DNA of 64,000 bases, taken from assembly GCF_010820555.1 (NCBI RefSeq), contig NZ_JAAIKD010000002.1, positions 248,001 to 312,000 of the forward strand. The letters run 5' to 3'. This stretch comes from Psychroflexus aurantiacus (GTDB taxonomy: Bacteria; Bacteroidota; Bacteroidia; Flavobacteriales; Flavobacteriaceae). Of this stretch, positions 17,944 to 27,071 are shown piece after piece; the first letter of the stretch is position 1, and each line of letters starts with the position of its first letter. The notes beneath the pieces are model-generated. The model saw nothing but the letters and a program-made list of their open reading frames with translations, was not told the DNA's origin and searched no databases. Position numbers and translations under genes: made by a program.

Positions 17944-19092
17944 ATGACATTTTTTGAAAATACAGTGAAAGTTAGACTTTTTATTCTTTTCACCTCTGTG
18001 GTGGTGATTGGAATTGTAGTCTGGAATATCTCCGTGTTTTATGAAGGTGTGAAAGAAGAAGAGCGGGAAAAGATGAGAATCTGGTCTTCGGCTCAGGCTT
18101 CGGTAAACCGAGCAGGGGTTGAGCAGGACCTCAGCCTGGAACTGGAGATTTTAAACACGATAAACGATATTCCTATGTTTATTGTCAATGAATCTGATGA
18201 CTTTCAGGAAACCAATAATATTTCCGATCCGATAGCGACCGATTCACTTAGACTGAGGCAGTTTTTTGAGTCCATCAAGGCTCAGAATCAGCCCATCGTC
18301 ATCGACCTGGGCGCATCCGGTAAGCAGTATTTATATTACGGAGACTCTTCCATACTTACGAAAATAAAATACTATCCATTCATCTTATTGCTTATCATTT
18401 TTCTGTTGATAGGGCTTATTTATCTGTATTATATAACTGCCAAGAACAGCGAAAAAAATAAACTCTGGGCCGGGATGGCCAAAGAAACAGCGCATCAAAT
18501 AGGCACCCCGCTGTCCTCCCTGGTAGGCTGGATGGAAATTTTAAGATCTGAAGCGGTCAATCCGGAGTACATATTAGAAATAGAAAAAGACATCGATCGG
18601 CTCAAAACGATCACCGAACGCTTTTCCAAGGTGGGTTCCAAACTCACTTTAGAGGTATCCAGCCTCAGGGCTGCAGTGGAGCAGTCTTACAACTATCTCA
18701 GGGACAGAAGTTCCAAGCTGATTCAGTTTTCCATTGAACTGCCAGCGGATGAATTTCACTGTAAATTGAACCCAACCCTGCTGAGCTGGACCATAGAGAA
18801 CCTGACCAAAAATGCCATCGATGCGATGAAAGGTCGGGGAAGCTTAAATATTCGTCTTTTCGCCGATAAGCATTTTTATAAAATACACATCTCGGATACG
18901 GGCAAGGGGATACCAGGCTCAAAGTTTAAAACCATCTTCCAGCCTGGTTATTCGACAAAAAAACGAGGCTGGGGCCTAGGGCTTTCACTGTCCAAACGCA
19001 TTATCGAAGATTACCATTCCGGAAAGATACGTGTCCTCTCCAGTTCTGCAGAAGCCGGAACTATTTTTGAAATCAAACTGCCTAAAACTTAA
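17944..19092 (+). CDS. Orphan membrane sensor histidine kinase
   Basis: The 382-residue kinase has TM1 at about 10-31, an extracytoplasmic stretch of about 105 residues with no recognised domain, and TM2 at about 138-162. It lacks a clear HAMP domain. The dimerisation/phosphoacceptor helix carries [11 protein letters not shown] with His184. The ATPase domain has N-box [11 protein letters not shown]1 DTGKGI and G2 [12 protein letters not shown]. No response regulator is adjacent. The first ATG with a preceding A/T-rich leader was kept. Its stop interlocks with the stop of the convergent obg gene. Confidence 0.9.
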   Translation: MTFFENTVKVRLFILFTSVVVIGIVVWNISVFYEGVKEEEREKMRIWSSAQASVNRAGVEQDLSLELEILNTINDIPMFIVNESDDFQETNNISDPIATDSLRLRQFFESIKAQNQPIVIDLGASGKQYLYYGDSSILTKIKYYPFILLLIIFLLIGLIYLYYITAKNSEKNKLWAGMAKETAHQIGTPLSSLVGWMEILRSEAVNPEYILEIEKDIDRLKTITERFSKVGSKLTLEVSSLRAAVEQSYNYLRDRSSKLIQFSIELPADEFHCKLNPTLLSWTIENLTKNAIDAMKGRGSLNIRLFADKHFYKIHISDTGKGIPGSKFKTIFQPGYSTKKRGWGLGLSLSKRIIEDYHSGKIRVLSSSAEAGTIFEIKLPKT

Positions 19093-20105
19093 TCGGCAGC
19101 TTTGTCTTCGTTCAGGGTTTTCCAGAGTAGGTCTTTCAGTTCCATCAAGCCTTGTTGCGCTATCGAAGAGATAAACACATGGGGAATATTCCCAAAGGCA
19201 TCTTCCAGTTCCTGAGCCAGTTCAGCTTTAAGCTCCTCATCGAGCAAATCTCCCTTTGAAATGGCAATAACTCTGGATTTATCCAGAAGCTCTGGATTAT
19301 AACGCCGCAGTTCATCCAGCAGGATTTCATACTGCTCCTTTACGCTTGGCGCATCGGCAGGAATAAGAAATAAGAGGGTAGAATTTCTTTCAATATGTCT
19401 TAAAAAACGGTAACCCAGTCCTTTTCCTTCTGCTGCGCCTTCAATGATTCCGGGAATGTCGGCAACCACAAAGGTTTTATAATTTCGATACTCCACAATC
19501 CCCAGATTGGGTTTTAGGGTGGTGAACTCGTAGTTGGCAATTTTAGGTTTAGCGGCTGTAATCACCGATAGTAAAGTAGATTTACCGGCATTAGGAAATC
19601 CAACGAGACCTACATCGGCAAGGAGTTTTAACTCCAGCGTGATGTCTTTTTCTTCTCCGGGAATCCCGGGCTGGGCAAAACGCGGCGTCTGGTTGGTTGA
19701 GCTCTTAAAGTGTGCATTTCCTTTTCCACCCATACCGCCTTCTACAGCAATATATTCCTCTTCATGCTCGGTCATTTCTTTGATGACTTCGTTGGTATTG
19801 GTGTCTCTTATAACCGTTCCCAGTGGCACCTCCACATACTGATCTTCGCCATCTGCTCCCGTACTGGTTTGCTTACTTCCGTGCTCACCATGCGTAGCTT
19901 TCAGGTGTCTTTTGAACTTGAGGTGAAAAAGCGTCCAGAGGTCCTTATTAGCTTTAAAAATAACATGACCGCCACGACCACCATCACCGCCATCAGGTCC
20001 GCCCTTGGGAATGTATTTTTCCCTTCTCAGGTGCGCGGAGCCTTTCCCTCCGTTTCCAGATTTTAAATGGAGTTTTATGTAATCTACGAAATTTCCTTCT
20101 GTCAT
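19089..20105 (-). CDS. obg: GTPase Obg
   Basis: The 338-residue protein has the glycine-rich Obg fold ([32 protein letters not shown]) in residues 1-158, then the G domain with P-loop [18 protein letters not shown] and the base-recognition motif SKGD in place of NKxD. It lacks the C-terminal OCT extension. Obg is an essential 50S-assembly and stringent-response GTPase. It is the last gene of an hpt-adk-obg operon, 24 bases after adk. Confidence 0.96.
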   Translation of the reverse strand: MTEGNFVDYIKLHLKSGNGGKGSAHLRREKYIPKGGPDGGDGGRGGHVIFKANKDLWTLFHLKFKRHLKATHGEHGSKQTSTGADGEDQYVEVPLGTVIRDTNTNEVIKEMTEHEEEYIAVEGGMGGKGNAHFKSSTNQTPRFAQPGIPGEEKDITLELKLLADVGLVGFPNAGKSTLLSVITAAKPKIANYEFTTLKPNLGIVEYRNYKTFVVADIPGIIEGAAEGKGLGYRFLRHIERNSTLLFLIPADAPSVKEQYEILLDELRRYNPELLDKSRVIAISKGDLLDEELKAELAQELEDAFGNIPHVFISSIAQQGLMELKDLLWKTLNEDKAAD

Positions 20106-20129
20106 AGTCTTAAGCTAAATGCTCTGTTT

Positions 20130-20702
20130 TTATAAAGAATCAATCACTTTGCTTATGCGGTCTGTAATTTCCGAAATGGAGCCTACGCCGTCTACACCGT
20201 AATATTTATCTTCTTTTTTATAAAATTCTTTGAGGACTTCAGTTTCCTTATAATATACTTTTATTCTGTTTCGAATGACCTCTTCGTTGGAATCGTCTTT
20301 TCTTCCCGAAGTCTTTCCGCGCTCTAAAAGGCGTTCTACCAGGACTTCATCCGGCACTTCCAAAGCGATCATGGCATCGATTTGCGTCCCTTTAGACTGC
20401 ATTAATTCGCTTAAGGATTCTGCCTGAGCTTTGGTTCTCGGAAACCCGTCGAAGATAAATCCCTTGCTGTCGAGGTGTTCCTCGACTTTCGCCTTCAGCA
20501 TTTTGATGGTGACTTCATCGGGAACCAGCTCTCCTTTATCCATATAGGATTTGGCTAGTTTGCCTAGTTCCGTTTCGTTTTGGATGTGGTGTCTGAACAT
20601 ATCTCCTGTGGAGATATGTTTGAGATCGTATTTGTCTTTCAGGTTTTCTGCCTGCGTTCCCTTTCCGGCTCCTGGAGGGCCAAATAGTACGATGTTAATC
20701 AT
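20130..20702 (-). CDS. adk: Adenylate kinase
   Basis: The 190-residue enzyme interconverts AMP plus ATP with two ADP. It has P-loop GPPGAGKGTQ, AMP-binding STGDMFR, FDGFPRTKAQAE, and the LID arginine segment RNRIKVYYKET. The LID is the short form without zinc cysteines. The start overlaps the hpt stop by eight bases, so the two purine-nucleotide enzymes are translationally linked. Confidence 0.97.
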   Translation of the reverse strand: MINIVLFGPPGAGKGTQAENLKDKYDLKHISTGDMFRHHIQNETELGKLAKSYMDKGELVPDEVTIKMLKAKVEEHLDSKGFIFDGFPRTKAQAESLSELMQSKGTQIDAMIALEVPDEVLVERLLERGKTSGRKDDSNEEVIRNRIKVYYKETEVLKEFYKKEDKYYGVDGVGSISEITDRISKVIDSL

Positions 20703-21234
20703 TTGGATCTGATTTTAGTTGATATATTTTGGATATATTTCTTCCTAAGCCGTTGTAATCTAAACCGTAGCCGACTATAAATTTATTAGGTATTTCTATG
20801 CCTACGTAATCTACGGGAAGTGTCTTTTTATAAGCTTCCGGTTTTAAGAATAAGCTTGCAATCCTGTAGGAAGCAACCCCTTCGTTTTTTAAAACCTCAA
20901 CAATATGTTCCAGCGTGCTTCCCGTATCGACAATGTCTTCCACCACAATCACATCCTTGCCTTTTAAATTTCCAGCTCCCAGGAGGGTAGAAACTTCTCC
21001 CGTGGAGGATATGCCTTCATAGGAAGCCAGTTTAGTAAAACTTATCTCACAGTCTCCTTCATAATACTTCATCAAATCGGATAAAAACATAAAAGCGCCA
21101 TTGAGTATTCCGAGGAAAACCGGTGTTTTATTAGCATAGTCAGCAGCAATGCGTTCAGCGAGTTCTTTCACCGATTTTTGTAATGTCTTTTGATCGAGAT
21201 AGGGTTCAAATTCCAAATCGTGAAGTTTAACCAT
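20695..21234 (-). CDS. hpt: Hypoxanthine phosphoribosyltransferase
   Basis: The 179-residue PRTase salvages hypoxanthine (and guanine) with PRPP. VIVVEDIVDTGSTLEHIV is the PRPP loop, and ILNGAFMFLSDL and the C-terminal VGYGLDYNGLGRNI complete the 6-oxopurine PRTase signature. It is the promoter-proximal gene of hpt-adk-obg. A TAnnTTTG element lies about 20 bases upstream. Confidence 0.95.
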   Translation of the reverse strand: MVKLHDLEFEPYLDQKTLQKSVKELAERIAADYANKTPVFLGILNGAFMFLSDLMKYYEGDCEISFTKLASYEGISSTGEVSTLLGAGNLKGKDVIVVEDIVDTGSTLEHIVEVLKNEGVASYRIASLFLKPEAYKKTLPVDYVGIEIPNKFIVGYGLDYNGLGRNISKIYQLKSDPND

Positions 21235-21254
21235 GCCATAATTTTAATGAAGTG

Positions 21255-21262
21255 CAAATATA
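21255..21262 (-). promoter_or_regulatory. TAnnTTTG -7 element for hpt-adk-obg
   Basis: The minus strand reads TATATTTG, a full consensus match, with 20 bases from its end to the hpt ATG. Confidence 0.5.
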
Positions 21263-21303
21263 AGAATTCAAAACCTATTAAGGGGAGTCCGGAAACCTAA
21301 ATA

Positions 21304-21340
21304 AAAAACTCCCGGCTTCAGTGATGAAAACGGGAGTTTT
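21304..21340 (-). terminator. Intrinsic terminator after the HtrA-type protease gene
   Basis: AAAACTCCCG (21305-21314) pairs with CGGGAGTTTT (21331-21340). On the minus strand it is followed by a T-run, as expected for ending the protease transcript ahead of the hpt promoter. Confidence 0.85.
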
Positions 21341-21366
21341 GCGGGTTTTAAAACAGGATTCAGAGG

Positions 21367-22773
21367 TTATCTGAAAACATAGGTTTTCTCTTGTCCGCCT
21401 GGGCTTAAAAAGGTAATGAGCATAGGCTCATCCGGATTTTTAGCGCTGAGAATGGACCTGACGTCTTCGATAGAATCCACCTCTTTTTCGTTGATTTTAG
21501 TAATGACTAAACCGCTGATGTCTGTTTTGGTAAAGCTATTTGGCAGCATCTTATTGATTTTTACTCCAGATACCTTGCCGTATTTTTCCAAATCTGCTTC
21601 AGAAAGTTCAGTGACTTCCACACCTATGTCTTTTATTTGAAACACTTTTAAAATATCCAGAATGACATCGGTTTGGCGCTCATTCCCATTTCTGAGATAG
21701 GTGATGCTAACCCTTTCGCCTGGGTTTTTGGAATTCAGATACCCGGTCATATCCGCAAATTTTCTGATTTTGATATCATCTATAGAGGTGATGATGTCCC
21801 CTTTCTGAAGTCCGGCCTCGGAGGCTCCGCTTCCGGTTTCAACACTACTGATGTAAAATCCCTGAGAGCTGTCTACTTCCAGTTCTTTGGCGATCATACT
21901 ATTCAGGTCGCTTCCTGTGACCCCTAAAATGGCTTTTCTTACATTTCCAAATTCAAGTAAGTCTTCAACGATTTTCTTGGCATTGTTACTTGGGATGGCA
22001 AAAGAGTAACCCACGAAAGAACCGGTTTGAGAGGTGATAGCGGTGTTTATTCCGATCAGTTCGCCACGCGTATTGACCAGGGCTCCACCACTGTTACCCG
22101 GGTTTACAGCCGCATCGGTTTGTAAGAAGGACTGAAACTGATTGTCCAAACTTCCCAGGTCTCTGGCTTTGGCACTTACAATACCTGCTGTCACCGTGGA
22201 GGTCAGGTTAAAGGGATTTCCTACCGCTAACACCCATTCACCAATTTCAACCTCATTAGAATCTCCAAAAGGCAAATAGTCTAGGTCCGTTGCATCAATT
22301 TTAAGCAAAGCGATATCATTATCTGCTGATGTGCCTAAAATTTCGGCCATGTAGGTTTCGTTATTGTTCAGGGTCACCTGAACTTCTGAAGCCCCTTGGA
22401 TCACGTGATTATTGGTGACGATAAGTCCGTCGGGACTAAGGATTACTCCGGATCCCGCGCCTCTAATGGCTTTCCGAACCTCTCCGCTCCCGTAGTAATA
22501 TTCAAAAGCGCTTCTGGCCTGTCGTGTGGTGGTTATGTTTTTGACGTGAACCACTGCATTCACTGTTTTTTTGGCAGCTTCAGTAAAATTTAGTTCTGAA
22601 TTTTCTCCCGTATACGAAGCGAGCTGGCTAGAAGCCTCATAACCTTCTTTTTGCCACGGAATCTCGTAGTCCTGGGTTATGGACTGAGATTCTTCCAGGA
22701 AGAATTTATAACCTCCTATACTTAAGACACTTGCGAATAATGCAATTGATAATAATTGAACACTTTTCTTCAT
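21367..22773 (-). CDS. Periplasmic HtrA/Deg serine protease
   Basis: The 468-residue protein has an N-terminal hydrophobic signal or anchor (about 7-24), a trypsin-like domain with the triad in VTNNHVIQ (His), DIALLKID (Asp) and GNSGGALVN (Ser), and then two PDZ domains (about 285-375 and 385-465). It should degrade or hold misfolded envelope proteins. Length and order match DegP/DegQ. It is monocistronic, divergent from dapF, and ends at a strong terminator. Confidence 0.95.
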   Translation of the reverse strand: MKKSVQLLSIALFASVLSIGGYKFFLEESQSITQDYEIPWQKEGYEASSQLASYTGENSELNFTEAAKKTVNAVVHVKNITTTRQARSAFEYYYGSGEVRKAIRGAGSGVILSPDGLIVTNNHVIQGASEVQVTLNNNETYMAEILGTSADNDIALLKIDATDLDYLPFGDSNEVEIGEWVLAVGNPFNLTSTVTAGIVSAKARDLGSLDNQFQSFLQTDAAVNPGNSGGALVNTRGELIGINTAITSQTGSFVGYSFAIPSNNAKKIVEDLLEFGNVRKAILGVTGSDLNSMIAKELEVDSSQGFYISSVETGSGASEAGLQKGDIITSIDDIKIRKFADMTGYLNSKNPGERVSITYLRNGNERQTDVILDILKVFQIKDIGVEVTELSEADLEKYGKVSGVKINKMLPNSFTKTDISGLVITKINEKEVDSIEDVRSILSAKNPDEPMLITFLSPGGQEKTYVFR

Positions 22774-22869
22774 GATATACTAGTATTTTAAATTAAAATT
22801 ACTTTCTGTTTTCTATTTAAAACTGGATTTAACCGATTTTTAACCCCTAAACTTCGTTTTATATTTCGC

Positions 22870-22877
22870 TATATTTG
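22870..22877 (+). promoter_or_regulatory. TAnnTTTG -7 element for dapF
   Basis: TATATTTG is a full consensus match ending 19 bases before the dapF ATG. Confidence 0.5.
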
Positions 22878-22896
22878 CAAGTTCTAAATCCAAGTG

Positions 22897-23682
22897 ATGG
22901 AGTTACATTTCTATAAATACCAAGGTACTGGAAACGATTTTGTCTTAATAGATAACAGAAACTCCAGTTTCAAAAACGATACCAAATTCATTAAAGAGGT
23001 TTGTGACAGGCGTTTTGGAGTAGGAGCCGACGGTTTTATTCTTCTGGAGAATTCTTCCATGGACTTATGCGATTTCAAAATGGTATACTTCAATGCCGAT
23101 GGCAATGAGAGTACCATGTGTGGAAACGGGGGGAGATGTATAGTCGCTTTTGCAAAGCATTTGGGAGTCATTACCTCTGAAACCACATTTGAAGCTGTAG
23201 ATGGATTGCACTCCGCCATCATCAAAGAAGACTCGGTCAACCTGAAAATGGTTGATGTCCCGATGGTGAATTTAAGCAAAGACGCTTCCTTTTTGGATAC
23301 AGGTTCGCCACATCACGTCGCCTTTGTGGATGATGTTTACGATTTCGATGTGTTTACCCAGGGAAGGCGAATCAGAAATTTACCCAACTACAAGGCTATA
23401 AAAGGGACCAATGTCAATTTTATACAGGTCATCGATGAGGCGTTGCATGTCAGAACTTACGAAAGGGGTGTAGAGGACGAAACCTTTTCCTGTGGAACCG
23501 GGGTAACTGCTGCTGCAATTACTGCCAAAATGTCCAGTAAACTGGATAAGCTTCCTATAAAAGTGGTGACCAAAGGAGGAAGTCTGGAAGTCGATTTTGA
23601 AGTAGAGGGCCCTAATGCCGTTAAAAATATATGGCTGAAAGGACCCGCAAAACTTGTTTTTGAAGGCGATTATCATGGTTAA
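22897..23682 (+). CDS. dapF: Diaminopimelate epimerase
   Basis: The ATG at 22897 (MELHFYKYQGTGNDF) was chosen over an in-frame GTG one codon earlier. The 261-residue enzyme interconverts LL- and meso-diaminopimelate for lysine and peptidoglycan. Both catalytic cysteines are present, in NADGNESTMCGNGGRC and in ETFSCGTGVTA. It begins a three-gene run with an acetyltransferase and MltG, overlapping the next gene by eight bases. The operon has a cell-wall theme. Confidence 0.96.
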   Translation: MELHFYKYQGTGNDFVLIDNRNSSFKNDTKFIKEVCDRRFGVGADGFILLENSSMDLCDFKMVYFNADGNESTMCGNGGRCIVAFAKHLGVITSETTFEAVDGLHSAIIKEDSVNLKMVDVPMVNLSKDASFLDTGSPHHVAFVDDVYDFDVFTQGRRIRNLPNYKAIKGTNVNFIQVIDEALHVRTYERGVEDETFSCGTGVTAAAITAKMSSKLDKLPIKVVTKGGSLEVDFEVEGPNAVKNIWLKGPAKLVFEGDYHG

Positions 23683-24202
23683 ACTTAAAAGCAAACATAT
23701 CTTATTAAGGGCGCTTACCCCCGACGATTTAGATTTCCTGGATCTTGTCGAGAACGATGAGCACCTTTGGTACCTCAGCGATACCTTACAACCCTTTTCA
23801 AGATCGGTGCTTAAAGAGTACCTCGACAACTCCCACAAAGATATTTATGAGGCCAAACAAATGCGGCTTGTTGTGGCTTTACACAACAAACAGCCGATCG
23901 GCTTTATAGACCTTTACGATTTTGACCCTAAAAATAAGAGGGCCGGTTTAGGGATTCTTATTTTAGAAAATTACCAGTCCAAAGGCTATGGAACCGAGGC
24001 CCTGGAACTCATGCTGGATTACGCCTTTGATGTCCTGGATTTACACCAGTTATCCGCATCCATCATCGAGGAAAACACGAGGAGCCTTAAGCTTTTTAAA
24101 AGCTTCGGCTTTGAAGTCATCGGACTTAAAAAGGACTGGCGCTACAATTCCGGTCATTTTCAAAGTGAATATGTATTGCAAAAAATTAAAGATGTACATT
24201 AA
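23675..24202 (+). CDS. GNAT-family N-acetyltransferase
   Basis: The start at 23675 (MVKLKSKHILLRAL) overlaps dapF by eight bases; seven further upstream residues are possible but unlikely. The 175-residue protein has RimJ/RimL-like features: LLRALTPDDLDFLDLVEND, then the acetyl-CoA loop QSKGYGTEALELMLDYAF and NTRSLKLFKSFGFEVIG. The substrate, a protein N-terminus, an amine or an antibiotic, cannot be read. It sits between two cell-wall genes and is probably cotranscribed. Confidence 0.88.
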   Translation: MVKLKSKHILLRALTPDDLDFLDLVENDEHLWYLSDTLQPFSRSVLKEYLDNSHKDIYEAKQMRLVVALHNKQPIGFIDLYDFDPKNKRAGLGILILENYQSKGYGTEALELMLDYAFDVLDLHQLSASIIEENTRSLKLFKSFGFEVIGLKKDWRYNSGHFQSEYVLQKIKDVH

Positions 24203-25235
24203 AAAAATACTGATAGCCGCGTCTATTGTTGGATTGGTTGTGCTTGGCGGGATAAGCGTTTATATCTATAACATTATCTTTTCGCCTAATACAGCATTTG
24301 CTTCAGAGACACACTCGGTTTACATTTCTACCGGGAGTTCTCTGCAGGAAGTTGTAAATGAATTGCATCCTTTGCTGAAAAAAACCGATGACTTTATCAC
24401 GGTGGCCAAGAAAAAAGGATATGCCAGCAATCTAAAAGCCGGGCATTTCGTGTTGAAAAAAGACATGAATAACAACGAAATTATAAATACACTCCGATCC
24501 AGAAATATTCCCATTCAGGTCAGTTTCAATAATCAACACCGACTGGAAAACCTGGCCGGAAGAGTCGCTGAGCAAATTGAAGCGGATAGCCTGGAGGTGT
24601 TGACCGCCATGATTTCAGGACCCTTTCTGGATTCTCTTCAGGTCACGCCTTTACAATCGATGAAGTATTATATTCCCAACACCTATGAATTTTACTGGAA
24701 CACGTCAGGTGAAGCGTTTCGGGATCGAATGGTGAATTATTACCATGAATTTTGGAATGAAAACAGACGGGAAAAAGCCAAGCAAATCGATTTGTCTCCT
24801 CAGGAGGTTATGTCTCTGGCGGCGATCGTTCAAAAGGAAACCGCCAAGGTGGAAGAACGACCAAGAGTTGCCGGCGTTTATCTGAACAGACTGCAGCGCG
24901 GTATAAAACTGCAGGCCGATCCCACCGTGATTTTCGCTATCCAAACTAAAAATCAGGATTTCGAAACCCCCATCAAACGCGTACTGTACAAAGACCTGGA
25001 ACTGGATTCACCTTACAATACCTATAAGTATAAAGGCGTACCTCCGGGGCTTATTGCGATGCCGGACATTTCATCTATTGAAGCGGTGCTCAATGCCGAG
25101 TCTCACGACTATTTTTATTTTGCCGCGGATCCCGAAAATCCAGGCTATCATAAATTCGCAAAAACCTTAGCCCAGCATAATCGCAATGCCCGAGTTTACC
25201 AAAACTGGGTCAACAAACAAAACATATACAGATAA
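24192..25235 (+). CDS. mltG: Endolytic transglycosylase MltG
   Basis: The start at 24192 (MYIKKILIAASIVG) gives a 347-residue protein with one N-terminal membrane helix (about 4-27). The longer open frame upstream only shadows the acetyltransferase gene. A LysM-like subdomain (about 40-110) is followed by the YceG catalytic domain with LAAIVQKETAKVEE, where the Glu is the expected catalytic residue, then GVYLNRLQRGIKLQADPTV and SPYNTYKYKGVPPGLI. It cuts nascent glycan strands. It overlaps the acetyltransferase by 11 bases and ends at a terminator. Confidence 0.95.
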   Translation: MYIKKILIAASIVGLVVLGGISVYIYNIIFSPNTAFASETHSVYISTGSSLQEVVNELHPLLKKTDDFITVAKKKGYASNLKAGHFVLKKDMNNNEIINTLRSRNIPIQVSFNNQHRLENLAGRVAEQIEADSLEVLTAMISGPFLDSLQVTPLQSMKYYIPNTYEFYWNTSGEAFRDRMVNYYHEFWNENRREKAKQIDLSPQEVMSLAAIVQKETAKVEERPRVAGVYLNRLQRGIKLQADPTVIFAIQTKNQDFETPIKRVLYKDLELDSPYNTYKYKGVPPGLIAMPDISSIEAVLNAESHDYFYFAADPENPGYHKFAKTLAQHNRNARVYQNWVNKQNIYR

Positions 25236-25258
25236 ACGACCAGGCTGTTTTACACAAT

Positions 25259-25298
25259 AAAAAATCCCTCAGGCGTTAAACCTGAGAGATTTTTTTTA
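25259..25298. terminator. Intrinsic terminator between mltG and the ABC-F gene
   Basis: A stem with CTCAGG/CCTGAG and outer AATC/GATT pairs encloses a 7-base loop. It has an A-run before it and an 8-T run after it, and it serves the convergent genes mltG and the ABC-F ATPase. Confidence 0.85.
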
Positions 25299-25314
25299 AG
25301 CAATGCCGTGGGCT

Positions 25315-26946
25315 CTATACGCCTACGCTGTACATTTTTTCTCGCTGTTCCTTAATTTTAGGATCGGACATATACTCATCGAAGGTTGAGAACTTGTCTA
25401 TCACTCCATTAGGAGTTAATTCGATGACGCGGTTACCTACAGTCTGGGCAAACTGGTGATCATGCGTTGTTAGCAAGATATTTCCCTTAAAGTTGTTCAA
25501 GGAATTGTTGAAAGCGGTGATAGTCTCCAGGTCCAGGTGATTGGTAGGCTCATCCAGGATAAGCACATTGGCTCTGGTCATCATCATTCTGCTCACCATA
25601 CATCTTACTTTTTCACCACCGGAAAGAACATCGCAGGTTTTTAAAGCCTCATCTCCACTGAAAAGCATTTTACCCAAAAATCCGCGGATATGAACTTCTT
25701 CGCGTTCTTCTTCGGTTTTGGCCCATTGTCTGAGCCAGTCCACAAGGGAAAGTTTACTTTCAAAATAGGCGCTGTTGTCGTTTGGTAAATAGGACTGATT
25801 GGTGGTTACACCCCATTTGTAAGAACCTGTATCGGGTTCGGCATTACCGTTTATGATTTCATAAAACGCCGTTGTGGCCCGGGAATCCTTTGAGTAAATG
25901 ACGACTTTATCTCCTTTGTTCAAATTGATATGCACATTGGTGAAAATCTTCTCCCCGTCGATGCTTGCCGATAAGTTTTCAGCCTGAAGAATCTGATCTC
26001 CGGCTTCTCTTTCTTTTTCGAAAATGATGGCAGGATACCTTCTGTTGGAAGGCTTAATGTTTTGAAAATCCAGTTTATCAAGCATTTTCTTTCTGGAAGT
26101 GGCTTGTTTGGATTTGGCCACGTTGGCACTGAAACGTTCAATAAACTGCTGCAGTTCCTTTTTCTTTTCTTCCGCTTTTTTGTTCTGCTGTGCTCTTTGC
26201 TTGGCCGCTAATTGCGAAGATTCGTACCAGAAGGTATAATTACCGCTATAATGCGTGATTTTACCAAAATCAATATCAGAAATGTGGGTACATACGGCAT
26301 CCAGGAAATGACGGTCGTGAGAGACCACGATAACGGTATTGTCAAAATTGGCTAAAAAGTTTTCCAGCCAGGTGATGGTTTCATAATCCAGATCGTTGGT
26401 AGGCTCATCCATGATGAGTACATCCGGATTTCCAAAAATCGCTTTGGCCAGAAGCACCCGCACTTTTTGTTGTCCGTCGAGGTCTTTTACCAGGGTGTAA
26501 TGAAGGTCTGAGCCTATGCCCAGATTGGAGAGCAGGGCAGCAGCGTTACTTTCTGCATTCCAGCCATCCATTTCTTCAAACTCCACCTGCAGCACACCAA
26601 CGCGTTCACCATCGGCATCGTTAAAATCGGGTTTGGCATAAATGTCATCCATCTCTTTTTTAATCTTAAAAAGAGGCTCGTTACCCATGATCACGGTTTC
26701 CAGGACATTGTAGTCATCGTACAGGGAATGATCCTGTTCTAAAACAGACATGCGTTTACCGGGCTCCAGGTGAACGTGACCAGAGGTAGGATCCATTTTT
26801 CCGGAAATGATATTCAAAAACGTTGACTTACCGGCGCCGTTTGCGCCAATAATGCCATAACAATTGCCGGAAGTGAAACCCGTATTGACTTCGTCAAACA
26901 GGATGCGTTTACCAAATTGAACCGAAAGATTTGAAACTGAAAGCAT
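25315..26946 (-). CDS. ABC-F family ATPase (YbiT-like)
   Basis: The 543-residue soluble protein holds two ABC cassettes and no membrane span: Walker A GIIGANGAGKST in the first, and Walker B VLIMDEPTNDLD and VLILDEPTNHLD. A charged P-site tRNA interaction-type linker lies at about 245-325. The first signature reads DLDGQQKVRV rather than LSGGQ, while the second is LSGGEKVR. The second Walker A region (INLNKGDKVVIYSKDSRATT) has lost the GxxGxGK pattern, so the second site may bind ATP poorly. ABC-F proteins act on ribosomes. A TAnnTTTG element is 19 bases upstream. Confidence 0.92.
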   Translation of the reverse strand: MLSVSNLSVQFGKRILFDEVNTGFTSGNCYGIIGANGAGKSTFLNIISGKMDPTSGHVHLEPGKRMSVLEQDHSLYDDYNVLETVIMGNEPLFKIKKEMDDIYAKPDFNDADGERVGVLQVEFEEMDGWNAESNAAALLSNLGIGSDLHYTLVKDLDGQQKVRVLLAKAIFGNPDVLIMDEPTNDLDYETITWLENFLANFDNTVIVVSHDRHFLDAVCTHISDIDFGKITHYSGNYTFWYESSQLAAKQRAQQNKKAEEKKKELQQFIERFSANVAKSKQATSRKKMLDKLDFQNIKPSNRRYPAIIFEKEREAGDQILQAENLSASIDGEKIFTNVHINLNKGDKVVIYSKDSRATTAFYEIINGNAEPDTGSYKWGVTTNQSYLPNDNSAYFESKLSLVDWLRQWAKTEEEREEVHIRGFLGKMLFSGDEALKTCDVLSGGEKVRCMVSRMMMTRANVLILDEPTNHLDLETITAFNNSLNNFKGNILLTTHDHQFAQTVGNRVIELTPNGVIDKFSTFDEYMSDPKIKEQREKMYSVGV

Positions 26947-26965
26947 AATAAAACTAAATTTTTTG

Positions 26966-26973
26966 CAAAAGTA
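26966..26973 (-). promoter_or_regulatory. TAnnTTTG -7 element for the ABC-F gene
   Basis: The minus strand reads TACTTTTG, a full match, with 19 bases from its end to the ABC-F ATG. Confidence 0.5.
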
Positions 26974-27071
26974 CTCATTTTATTACAAGGCGTGAAAAAA
27001 TTATTACGCTGCTTTTTTTAACGGTGACTTAACATGAGGACTAAGTCCGTAAAACTAGATTTGTAACGATT

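Noticed and set aside
23988-24191. 68-residue N-terminal extension of MltG
   Set aside because: It is the acetyltransferase gene read in another frame; the ATG at 24192 begins a proper membrane anchor.
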